Below, one piece after another: positions 1 to 4,961 of a DNA stretch of 9,104 bases (within the stretch, counting starts at the first letter, position 1; every line of letters starts with the position of its first letter). The translations under genes and the position numbers were made by a program. The stretch is from CAYJVB01 sp964373575 (GTDB lineage Archaea > Aenigmatarchaeota > Aenigmatarchaeia > CG10238-14). The notes below the pieces were generated by a model, which made no database searches, was not told the origin of the DNA, and saw nothing but the letters and a program-made list of their open reading frames with translations. The stretch lies in contig CAYJVB010000033.1 of NCBI GenBank assembly GCA_964373575.1, positions 1 through 9,104 on the forward strand. The letters are read 5' to 3'.

Positions 1-411
1 ATTTTGTGGGACTTTCGTGATATACGACAAGATCCTACTAATCCTTGGAATTATGGTGCGTTAGTTCTAGATGTTGGCGGCGCAATAATTCCAGGACTTG
101 CTGGTGGCAGAGTTGCTGTAAAGGGAGTTGAATCAGCGGTTAAAGCTGGTAAAGTTGCTGATATAAGTGCTAGCGCTGTGAAATATGTTGATAATATAGA
201 TGTTCTATTCAAACATCTTGATGATGTTTCTAGTTCTATTACTAAAACTTCTAATTTCTTAGAAAATACTGCTAGAGGAGTAAAAAATGAAGCTAAGACT
301 TTAATTATGGAGGGACTTTCTAAAAATAAAAAAACTTTTGATGTCACAATAAAAGAAACTGGCCAAAAAATTGGAACTAGACCAGACTCTTTAGGAAAAT
401 TGGTTGATTGA
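1..411 (+). CDS. C-terminal part of a pre-toxin-like or large secreted protein (5' partial)
   Basis: The frame is open to the left edge with no stop, so this is most likely the tail of a longer gene. A TTG at position 4 is the only early start codon, and nothing supports its use. About 136 residues are visible. The first third (NPWNYGALVLDVGGAIIPG, about residues 13-31, then a run rich in Ala, Gly, Val and Lys) resembles the hydrophobic pre-toxin segment found between the body and the toxic tip of bacterial and archaeal RHS/polymorphic-toxin proteins. The remainder is a polar helical stretch, and a short tail ending in RPDSLGKLVD closes it. I recognise no catalytic motif or named toxin fold. 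The EamA gene starts 4 nt after the stop. The resemblance to pre-toxin regions is from memory of the family's composition, so function is inference; any long repetitive surface protein is an alternative. Confidence 0.6.
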   Translation: MLWDFRDIRQDPTNPWNYGALVLDVGGAIIPGLAGGRVAVKGVESAVKAGKVADISASAVKYVDNIDVLFKHLDDVSSSITKTSNFLENTARGVKNEAKTLIMEGLSKNKKTFDVTIKETGQKIGTRPDSLGKLVD

Positions 412-415
412 GTAA

Positions 416-1282
416 ATGGACAAAAAATTGTTATACAATCTTTTATTTTCGGTATTTTGGGCTGGTTCTATACTTGCAACTAAGCTTGCCTTGAATTCGG
501 GGCTAGACCCAATAATTTTTAATTTTCAAACTACCTTGGTAGTTGTATTGATTCTAACTCCTTACATGATTTTGTTCCATAAAAAAGATCTAATGAAAAT
601 TCACAAAAGAGAAATCAAAATTATTCTATTGTTAGGCCTGGTTTTGTCGTTTGCTTATATTATATCGAATCAAAGTCTAAAACTAACTACTTCAATAAAT
701 TATGGATTTCTAATAAAAACAACCGTTATATTTACTCCACTACTTTCCTTACTGTTCCTGAACGAAAAAATAACTGTAAAGAAAATATTCTTCATGACAG
801 TTTTTCTAATAGGTGCATTTTTGATTTCAACAAACGGCCAGTTGGTTATTCCGCATAAAGGTGATTTATTAGTCATGTTAACTGCATTACTTTTTTCAAC
901 GGGGCTTATTATATCAAAATTACTGTCAGGAAAACTTAGCCCCGAGGTGTCTGGAGCAATCAGACCTATATCAGCGTTTATCTTCCTGGTAATAATAACT
1001 CCTTTAATTAGCAAATCTTTCTCGATAGCAACTGTCCTCGATATTAACACAGCAAAATATGTATTACTGGCGTCAATTTTTGGCGTATTACTAACTATAT
1101 TCCTGGGGAAGTCTATTGTATCTTCAACTGCATCGTATTTTACCCTAATGAATAATATGACATCTGTTTTTGTTCTTCTGGGTGGTTTAATATTTTTAAG
1201 TGAAACCATAACGTTTGTTCAGGGAATAGGTACAATTATAACAATAGCAAGTGCTATATTTGTCCAAAAATCTGAGATCTGA
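416..1282 (+). CDS. EamA/DMT-superfamily membrane transporter
   Basis: A 288-residue protein made almost entirely of hydrophobic helices, with about ten predicted membrane segments arranged as two five-helix halves. This is the standard size and layout of the drug/metabolite transporter (DMT) superfamily with two EamA domains. Each half ends in the usual pattern of a hydrophobic helix, a short turn with glutamate and one more helix: LFLNEKIT near residues 113-120 and FLSETITF near 260-267. Family members export or import small metabolites, amino acids, sugars or drugs; the substrate cannot be read from the sequence. The ATG start lies 4 nt after the preceding stop, with only a weak purine-rich element (GATTGAG) before it, so it may be translated by readthrough from the upstream gene. 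A T-rich run follows the stop. Membrane location is confident; substrate is unknown. Confidence 0.88.
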   Translation: MDKKLLYNLLFSVFWAGSILATKLALNSGLDPIIFNFQTTLVVVLILTPYMILFHKKDLMKIHKREIKIILLLGLVLSFAYIISNQSLKLTTSINYGFLIKTTVIFTPLLSLLFLNEKITVKKIFFMTVFLIGAFLISTNGQLVIPHKGDLLVMLTALLFSTGLIISKLLSGKLSPEVSGAIRPISAFIFLVIITPLISKSFSIATVLDINTAKYVLLASIFGVLLTIFLGKSIVSSTASYFTLMNNMTSVFVLLGGLIFLSETITFVQGIGTIITIASAIFVQKSEI

Positions 1283-1284
1283 AA

Positions 1285-1294
1285 TTTAATTTTT
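1285..1294 (+). terminator. T-rich run after the transporter gene
   Basis: Right after the transporter stop codon the plus strand reads TTTAATTTTT. Archaeal RNA polymerase often terminates at T-tracts without a hairpin, and the next element is a tRNA with its own promoter-like sequence, so an end of transcription here is plausible. The tract is interrupted by two A residues, which keeps the call weak. Confidence 0.3.
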
Positions 1295-1347
1295 ACAGAG
1301 ATATTTTCTTGAAAAACCAAATATAGATAATAAAAACATCCGTAACT

Positions 1348-1364
1348 CGAAACAAGTTAAATCT
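1348..1364 (+). promoter_or_regulatory. Probable BRE/TATA promoter of tRNA-Gly
   Basis: The purine-rich CGAAAC (1348-1353), like an archaeal BRE, stands just before TTAAATCT (1357-1364), like a TATA box. The usual 26-27 nt spacing puts the transcription start near 1386-1388, about 8-10 nt before the mature tRNA. Position and composition fit; the TATA match is imperfect. Confidence 0.4.
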
Positions 1365-1395
1365 TAAAAAAGCATGTTATTGAATAAGTATTCAG

Positions 1396-1467
1396 GCGTC
1401 AGTGGTCCAGTGGCTAAGATCCTGGCCTTCCAAGCCAGTGACCCGGGTTCGAATCCCGGCTGACGCA
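1396..1467 (+). tRNA. tRNA-Gly (anticodon TCC)
   Basis: The sequence folds as a full cloverleaf. The 7-bp acceptor stem is GCGTCAG with CTGACGC. The D arm has a GTC/GAT core and an AGTGG-containing loop. The 5-bp anticodon stem CTGGC/GCCAG carries the loop CTTCCAA, so the anticodon is TCC. A 4-nt variable region follows. The 5-bp T stem CCGGG/CCCGG carries the loop TTCGAAT. The discriminator base is A at 1467. No CCA is encoded (ATTT follows), so the end would be added by tRNA nucleotidyltransferase. There is no intron in the anticodon loop. It reads GGA and probably GGG codons. Position 13-22 of the D stem is a C-A mismatch and 10-25 a G-U pair, so the D arm is somewhat weak but normal for the family. 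Confidence 0.97.
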
Positions 1468-1481
1468 TTTAAATGTTTTAT

Positions 1482-1490
1482 TGTTTATAT
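1482..1490 (+). promoter_or_regulatory. Probable TATA box for the small beta-barrel gene
   Basis: TGTTTATAT is a good archaeal TATA-like match 15 nt after the tRNA. Its centre (about 1487) predicts a transcription start near 1512-1514, essentially at the ATG of 1515, so the mRNA could be nearly leaderless. This argues against the upstream ATG at 1473, which would lie before the promoter's start site. Confidence 0.4.
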
Positions 1491-1504
1491 CAAAATTCTA
1501 AAAC

Positions 1505-1508
1505 GGTG
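1505..1508 (+). promoter_or_regulatory. Possible ribosome binding site deciding the start at 1515
   Basis: GGTG sits 6 nt before the ATG at 1515, matching the GGTGAT-type motif used in the ribosomal operon of this window. The TATA box at 1482-1490 may instead start the transcript downstream of it; either way the start at 1515 is favoured over 1473. Confidence 0.35.
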
Positions 1509-1514
1509 TTAACG

Positions 1515-1745
1515 ATGGTAAAAATAGGCGACAGAATTGTAGGAAATGTTACTGGTTTCGATTCAGTAATACCAATAATAAGAACACCTTATGGAGATTT
1601 CAATGTGTATCAACTTAGCCAAAATGGTAATACAGAACGTGAAACGTATATAGCATATACTAGACTAAAAATCGGTGATGAAGTTGAAGCAACAGTTACT
1701 AATACGTATCTTGGGTGGGCCGAATTCGAAGGTTTATATAGCTAA
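1515..1745 (+). CDS. Small predicted beta-barrel protein, possibly TRAM/OB-like
   Basis: A 76-residue hydrophilic protein with no membrane segment. Two similar strand-turn-strand stretches, KIGDRIVGNVT (residues 3-13) and KIGDEVEATVT (52-62), look like the Gly-Asp turns that open and close small beta-barrels. Small single-domain TRAM proteins, common in archaea, bind RNA and have a similar length and a closing strand like WAEFEG. I therefore suggest an RNA-binding TRAM- or OB-like fold, without certainty: the middle of the protein lacks the usual TRAM glycine pattern as I know it. The start at 1515 is preferred because GGTG precedes it at 6 nt and a TATA box would put the transcript start near it. 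An in-frame ATG at 1473 would add 14 residues of unlikely composition. It lies between the tRNA and the phosphatase gene and appears to be its own unit. Confidence 0.7.
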   Translation: MVKIGDRIVGNVTGFDSVIPIIRTPYGDFNVYQLSQNGNTERETYIAYTRLKIGDEVEATVTNTYLGWAEFEGLYS

Positions 1746-1749
1746 CAAG

Positions 1750-1762
1750 AAACGTAAATAAT
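1750..1762 (+). promoter_or_regulatory. Possible BRE/TATA promoter of the phosphatase gene
   Basis: AAACG (1750-1754) followed by TAAATAAT (1755-1762) resembles a BRE plus TATA box. The expected start of transcription, near 1784-1786, leaves about ten bases before the ATG at 1795. No Shine-Dalgarno motif is visible in front of that ATG, in keeping with a short-leader or leaderless mRNA. Confidence 0.35.
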
Positions 1763-1794
1763 CTATTAATTTTCCTATGTAAATTTGTATAACG

Positions 1795-2559
1795 ATGAAA
1801 AAAGAATTGGAAATAGCAAAAAAATGTGTGAAAGAAGCCGGAAAAATAGCTATGAAACATTTCGGTAAAGCTACAATAAAAATAAAACCCGACAAAACAA
1901 TTGTCACACAAGCGGATATCGAATCAGAAACTTTAATTAGGAAAATAATAACAGATAACTTTCCAGAACATACTATTGTTGGAGAAGAATTTGGAGAGAG
2001 CAAAACTGATTCTGAATACAAATGGTTTATAGATCCTGTTGATGGAACTACAAATTTTTCAATCAGCAACCCTTTTTTTGCAGTGTCTGTTGCATTAGTA
2101 AAAAATGACGAACCTGTAATCGGCGCAACTTATTATCCCTTGCGGGATGAATTATTCTTAGCTTCAAGAGACAAAGGCGCTTTTCTTAATAATGAAAAAA
2201 TTAAAGTTTCCGAAAGAAGCGATATAGAGACATCATTCATTACTTTCTGCCATGCCAATGACCAAGAATCAACTAGAAGAGCAGTTAAAATTTTCAATAC
2301 GTTGAAAATGTATTCTGACAAAGTGAGACAGTTGGGAGCAGCTACACTCGAATTATGTTTTGTTGCGTGTGGTAGAACAGAGTCTTTCATAATGAACAAC
2401 ATTTATCCTTGGGATATCGCTGCAGGTGTATTAATTATAGAAGAAAGTGGAGGCAAAGTAACAAAATTTGATGGCAGTCCGTTTACAATCTACTCAAAAG
2501 ACATAGTAGCCTCTAATGGAAAAATACATGGAAAGCTTCTAGAATTAATCAAAGCCTAG
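1795..2559 (+). CDS. Inositol-1-monophosphatase / fructose-1,6-bisphosphatase family phosphatase
   Basis: A 254-residue soluble Mg2+-dependent phosphatase, the usual length for archaeal members of the IMPase family. The metal site is intact: GEE at residues 63-65, DPVDGTTNF at 80-88 (both aspartates and the Thr-Thr pair present), and PWDIAAG at 205-211 with the second-domain Asp207, followed by EESGG. These residues bind two or three metal ions and the phosphate. Archaeal homologues hydrolyse myo-inositol-1-phosphate, used for inositol lipids and solutes, and some also hydrolyse fructose-1,6-bisphosphate, serving gluconeogenesis; this sequence does not tell which, so no symbol is given. The ATG at 1795 is preferred because homology begins within a few residues of it. 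It has no visible Shine-Dalgarno and ends 103 nt before the ribosomal operon, which has its own promoter. Confidence 0.95.
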   Translation: MKKELEIAKKCVKEAGKIAMKHFGKATIKIKPDKTIVTQADIESETLIRKIITDNFPEHTIVGEEFGESKTDSEYKWFIDPVDGTTNFSISNPFFAVSVALVKNDEPVIGATYYPLRDELFLASRDKGAFLNNEKIKVSERSDIETSFITFCHANDQESTRRAVKIFNTLKMYSDKVRQLGAATLELCFVACGRTESFIMNNIYPWDIAAGVLIIEESGGKVTKFDGSPFTIYSKDIVASNGKIHGKLLELIKA

Positions 2560-2584
2560 AAGAATTATACGCAATCTAATGTCA

Positions 2585-2599
2585 CAAAAGCTTTAAATC
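2585..2599 (+). promoter_or_regulatory. Probable BRE/TATA promoter of the ribosomal protein operon
   Basis: CAAAAG (2585-2590) with TTTAAATC (2592-2599) has the shape of an archaeal BRE plus TATA box. The start would lie near 2620-2624 and give a leader of about 40 nt carrying the GGTGA ribosome binding site. It shares the core TTAAATC with the tRNA-Gly promoter. A second AT-rich run (TTTTAAAAG, about 2630-2638) is a less likely TATA box, since it would start transcription beyond the ribosome binding site. Confidence 0.45.
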
Positions 2600-2653
2600 A
2601 CTTCATACTAACCTTAATAAATCTTTCATTTTAAAAGTATTAGAGTATTTATC

Positions 2654-2658
2654 GGTGA
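2654..2658 (+). promoter_or_regulatory. Ribosome binding site of uS8
   Basis: GGTGA lies 4 nt before the ATG at 2663. It is complementary to the 16S rRNA 3' end expected in archaea (AUCACCUCC). The same motif and spacing recur along the operon and help choose starts there. Confidence 0.8.
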
Positions 2659-2662
2659 AAAA

Positions 2663-3049
2663 ATGAAGCAGGACGCCCTTGCTGACGTTATGTCAGCTAT
2701 AAAAAATGCAGAAAAGATAGGAAAGAAGGAGTGTATTACGCCTACGTCTAATCTGATCAGGGAAGTTCTAAAACTAATACAAAAAAACAAATACATAGGC
2801 AATTTTGAATTTATCGATGATGGGAAATCTGGAAAGTTTAGAGTTGAGTTGATAAATAGGATAAACGGTTGTGCTGTGATAAAACCTAGATATTCTGTTA
2901 AAGTCGATGGTTTCGAAAAGTTTGAAAAAAGATTTCTACCTGCTCGAAGTTTTGGAATTTTGATCGTGTCGACTACTTCTGGTGTAATGGAACATAAAGA
3001 AGCCAAAGCAAAAAACATGGGTGGTAAACTAATCGCATATGTGTACTAG
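2663..3049 (+). CDS. rps8: 30S ribosomal protein uS8
   Basis: Archaeal-type uS8, 128 residues, the normal family length. It binds the central domain of 16S rRNA and is an early assembly protein of the small subunit. Recognisable stretches are DALADVMSAIKNAEKIGKK at the start, GEFEF-like NFEFIDDGKSG (47-57), IKPRYSVK (73-80), and the C-terminal LPARSFGILIVSTTSGVMEHKEA with a closing YVY, all in place compared with Methanocaldococcus-type uS8. It is the first gene of the operon here; in most archaea uL5 and uS14 stand just before it, but an IMPase-family gene occupies that side. Its TAG stop overlaps the ribosome binding site of uL6, which favours coupled translation. In bacteria uS8 represses its operon; I see no matching leader structure here. 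Confidence 0.97.
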   Translation: MKQDALADVMSAIKNAEKIGKKECITPTSNLIREVLKLIQKNKYIGNFEFIDDGKSGKFRVELINRINGCAVIKPRYSVKVDGFEKFEKRFLPARSFGILIVSTTSGVMEHKEAKAKNMGGKLIAYVY

Positions 3050-3054
3050 TGATT
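3049..3054 (+). promoter_or_regulatory. Ribosome binding site overlapping the uS8 stop, decides the uL6 start
   Basis: GTGATT shares its first G with the uS8 TAG stop and stands 4 nt before the ATG at 3058. It pairs with AUCAC of the 16S 3' end. The same bases form an in-frame GTG codon at 3049 that could be mistaken for the start of uL6. Confidence 0.65.
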
Positions 3055-3057
3055 TCT

Positions 3058-3582
3058 ATGAAAAAAGAAGTATTGATTTCTAATGGTGTCAACATACATG
3101 TTGAGGAAAAAAAAGTGAAAATAAGTGGACCGAATGGCCAACTAGAAAAGGAATTCAAGCATTTTTATGAAATAAAAATTGAAAGAGAAGATAACAAAGT
3201 TGTAGTTTCATCTGACTCGGATTTGAAAAAGGTAGGAGCAATGGTAGGAACTATAGCAGCACACATAAGAAACATGGTAAGAGGTGTAACGGATGGTTAC
3301 ATATACAAAATGAGGATTGTCTATACGCATTTCCCAATTACAGTTAAAGTAGAACAAAACAAGATGATCATTTCAAATTTTCTTGGTGAAAGAACTCTGA
3401 GAACTGCAAAAATTCTCGGTGATACAAAAGTTGAAATCACCGGTCAAGATATTAGTCTGACAGGATCGAATAAGGAAGATGTTGGACAAACCGCAGGAAA
3501 TATTGAAACTGCAACAAAAATTTCAAAAAAAGATAGAAGAGTCTTTCAGGATGGGATTTATATTTTAAAAGAAAGTGAGTAA
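3058..3582 (+). CDS. rpl6: 50S ribosomal protein uL6
   Basis: Archaeal uL6, 174 residues from this start, close to the family's 175-185. It sits near the GTPase-associated region of the large subunit, under the L7/L12 stalk base. Two repeated alpha/beta domains are visible: the first opens with NGVNIHVEEKKVKISGPNG (10-27) and includes VGTIAAHIRNMVRGVTDGY (63-81); the second carries ISNFLGERTLRTAKI (105-119) and ends with DRRVFQDGIYIL (159-170), the usual C-terminal signature. A GTG at 3049 in the same frame would add MIS; ATG at 3058 is preferred because GTGATT then serves as a well-spaced ribosome binding site. It follows uS8 by 8 nt, and its stop codon lies 1 nt before the preferred start of eL32. 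Confidence 0.95.
   Translation: MKKEVLISNGVNIHVEEKKVKISGPNGQLEKEFKHFYEIKIEREDNKVVVSSDSDLKKVGAMVGTIAAHIRNMVRGVTDGYIYKMRIVYTHFPITVKVEQNKMIISNFLGERTLRTAKILGDTKVEITGQDISLTGSNKEDVGQTAGNIETATKISKKDRRVFQDGIYILKESE
3575..3579 (+). promoter_or_regulatory. Likely ribosome binding site inside the end of uL6, decides the eL32 start
   Basis: GTGAG lies in the last codons of uL6, 4-5 nt before the ATG at 3584. As with uL6 and eL19, the bases also form an in-frame GTG that could be called as a start 9 nt upstream. The match is weaker than for those two. Confidence 0.45.
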
Positions 3583-3583
3583 G

Positions 3584-3919
3584 ATGATAAGCAAGAGGAA
3601 AAAACCAAAATGGTCAATAGAAGGCAGATATTTGAAGAAGATTAAAAATAGATGGAGAAAGCCAAGAGGGAGACATAGCAAGATGAGACAACATAAAAAA
3701 AGCAAAGGTATTGCGCCTTCAATTGGGTTTGGCAATCCGAAAGAAAGTAGGGGGTTGCATCCATCGGGATTTAGAGACGTCCTGATTCATAATTCATTTG
3801 AGCTTATGAAATTAGATCCAAAAAAGGAAGCTGTTAGATTCGCCAAAATTGGCAGAAAAAAGAAAAATGAAATGCTTAAAAAAGCAGAAGAGCTAAAATT
3901 GAAAGTCTTGAATCCGTGA
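3584..3919 (+). CDS. rpl32e: 50S ribosomal protein eL32
   Basis: eL32, present in archaea and eukaryotes but not bacteria; about 111 residues, very basic, binding 23S rRNA on the large subunit's outer surface. The diagnostic core is RWRKPRGRHSKMR (23-35), followed by SIGFGNPKESRGLHPSG (46-62), both strongly conserved. The C-terminal helix is rich in Lys and Glu. It is shorter at the N terminus than many archaeal forms, which carry an extra segment before this core. A GTG at 3575 would add MSK and overlap uL6 by 8 nt; ATG at 3584 leaves a 1-nt gap and is preferred. Its TGA stop overlaps the ribosome binding site of eL19. Confidence 0.95.
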   Translation: MISKRKKPKWSIEGRYLKKIKNRWRKPRGRHSKMRQHKKSKGIAPSIGFGNPKESRGLHPSGFRDVLIHNSFELMKLDPKKEAVRFAKIGRKKKNEMLKKAEELKLKVLNP

Positions 3920-3921
3920 TT
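3916..3921 (+). promoter_or_regulatory. Ribosome binding site overlapping the eL32 stop, decides the eL19 start
   Basis: GTGATT contains the eL32 TGA stop (3917-3919) and lies 4 nt before the ATG at 3925, exactly the arrangement and spacing seen at the uS8/uL6 junction. It also forms an in-frame GTG at 3916 that would be an alternative, less likely start. Confidence 0.65.
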
Positions 3922-3924
3922 AAT

Positions 3925-4350
3925 ATGGCAGGTTTATCTTTACAACGAAAACTGGCAGCTAGAATACTGAAGATAGGAAAAACTAGGATTTGGTTTGATC
4001 CTGAACACATGCCCGAAGTAAAGAACGCTATCACGGCTATGGATATTAGAAAAATGATTTCTCATGGTTACATAAAAAGGACAAAAGAAAAATTGAAGTA
4101 TCCAACAAAAATCGGTTCAACTAAAAGGACTCCGGGTAGGACAAAAGGTAAATCAGGTGCAATCTATAATAAAAAGAGGAGATGGATAAATACTGTCAGA
4201 TCATTGAGAGTTATGATTAAGGAATTAAAAACTACTGGGAAAATTAACCAAGAAATTTACAAAAAAACATATATGCTAATAAAAGGTGGTTCGTTTAGAA
4301 GCAGGGCTCACTTAAAATTACATCTCGAACAAAAAGGTGTTAAGTTATGA
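3925..4350 (+). CDS. rpl19e: 50S ribosomal protein eL19
   Basis: eL19, shared by archaea and eukaryotes, 141 residues from this start against about 150 in typical archaea. It has a globular N-terminal domain and long helices that touch 23S rRNA and, across the interface, the small subunit. Key stretches are LSLQRKLAARILKIGKTRIWFDP (4-26), IRKMISHGYIKR (41-52), and the basic linker PGRTKGKSGAIYNKKRRW (70-87), followed by the helical end with GGSFRSRAHLKLHL. Start at 3925 is chosen for its GTGATT motif and because homologues begin at the same point; GTG at 3916 would add MIN. The stop (ATGA, 4347-4350) overlaps the uL18 start by four bases. Confidence 0.96.
   Translation: MAGLSLQRKLAARILKIGKTRIWFDPEHMPEVKNAITAMDIRKMISHGYIKRTKEKLKYPTKIGSTKRTPGRTKGKSGAIYNKKRRWINTVRSLRVMIKELKTTGKINQEIYKKTYMLIKGGSFRSRAHLKLHLEQKGVKL
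4336..4339 (+). promoter_or_regulatory. Ribosome binding site of uL18
   Basis: GGTG lies 7 nt before the ATG at 4347, inside the end of eL19. It favours that start over the ATG at 4353, which would be 13 nt away. Confidence 0.5.
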
Positions 4351-4961
4351 AGATGAACGCAAAGTATGAAGTTCCATTTAAAAGAAGACTTAATAACAAA
4401 ACAAATTATAGAAAAAGGCTTGCATTATTAAAGTCAGGAAAACCAAGGTTGGTAGTTAGAAAATCGCTGAATCATGTTTATGCACAAGTGATTAACTTCA
4501 CACCACAAGGCGATAAGGTTTTAGTATCAGCAGCATCCCAAGAATTACAAGATATGGGTTGGAACAATTCCACAGGTAATATTCCATCATCTTATCTAGT
4601 TGGATTATTGGTTGGAAAAAGGGCACTTAAAAATAAAATAAACGAAACGGTGCTTGATATAGGTCTTTATTCAAATATCAAAGGATCTAGAATCAATTCA
4701 GTAGTAAAGGGCGCAATTGATGCTGGATTAATTGTACCACATTCAGAAGAAATTCTGCCATCTGAAGATAGAATAAAAGGAAAACACATTATGGATTATG
4801 CTAAAAAGTCCGGTGGTAAAAAACATTTATTTATGAAAAACAAACCTGAAAAACTTGAAGATGATTTTCTAAAAATCAAATCTATGATATTAAAAGGGGA
4901 ATTAAATGAAGAAAGGAGAAAAGAAAAAACCAAAGGATCAGAAAAAAGTAAAGGAAAGTAA
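4347..4961 (+). CDS. rpl18: 50S ribosomal protein uL18
   Basis: Archaeal uL18, 204 residues (usual archaeal length about 190-200). It binds 5S rRNA together with uL5 and helps form the central protuberance. Seen are FKRRLNNKTNYRKRLALLKSGKPRLVVRKS (11-40), which is the 5S-binding basic region, TGNIPSSYLVGLLVGKRAL (76-94), and the closing GAIDAGLIVPHSEEILPSEDRIKGKHI. The last 18 residues are Lys/Glu-rich and lie in DNA that also encodes the start of uS5 in another frame; homologues usually end near the point where this tail begins, so it may be a late extension. The start overlaps the eL19 stop by four bases (ATGA). uL5, its partner on 5S rRNA, is not in this window. Confidence 0.96.
   Translation: MKMNAKYEVPFKRRLNNKTNYRKRLALLKSGKPRLVVRKSLNHVYAQVINFTPQGDKVLVSAASQELQDMGWNNSTGNIPSSYLVGLLVGKRALKNKINETVLDIGLYSNIKGSRINSVVKGAIDAGLIVPHSEEILPSEDRIKGKHIMDYAKKSGGKKHLFMKNKPEKLEDDFLKIKSMILKGELNEERRKEKTKGSEKSKGK
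4895..4900 (+). promoter_or_regulatory. Ribosome binding site of uS5
   Basis: AGGGGA inside the uL18 coding region ends 5 nt before the ATG at 4906. It supports the early uS5 start and hence the 56-nt gene overlap, although the motif differs from the GGTGA form used elsewhere in the operon. Confidence 0.5.

Noticed and set aside
700..1209. Minus-strand open frame of 169 codons inside the transporter gene
   Set aside because: It lies wholly within a convincing membrane transporter gene; its product lacks recognisable domains and fits a mirror-frame artefact.
1473..1514. Upstream ATG of the small beta-barrel gene
   Set aside because: No ribosome binding site precedes it, it begins 6 nt after the tRNA, and it lies before the expected transcript start; the added residues look random.
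1734..2069. Minus-strand open frame of 111 codons over the start of the phosphatase gene
   Set aside because: It overlaps the conserved GEE and DPVDGTT motifs of the plus-strand gene and its product resembles no known family.
2620..2662. Possible leader structure for uS8 autoregulation, as in bacterial spc operons
   Set aside because: The predicted leader is only about 40 nt and AT-rich; I see no stable stem resembling the uS8-binding helix of 16S rRNA.
2973..3158. Minus-strand open frame across the uS8/uL6 junction
   Set aside because: It covers two conserved ribosomal genes in the opposite sense and has no sign of coding function.
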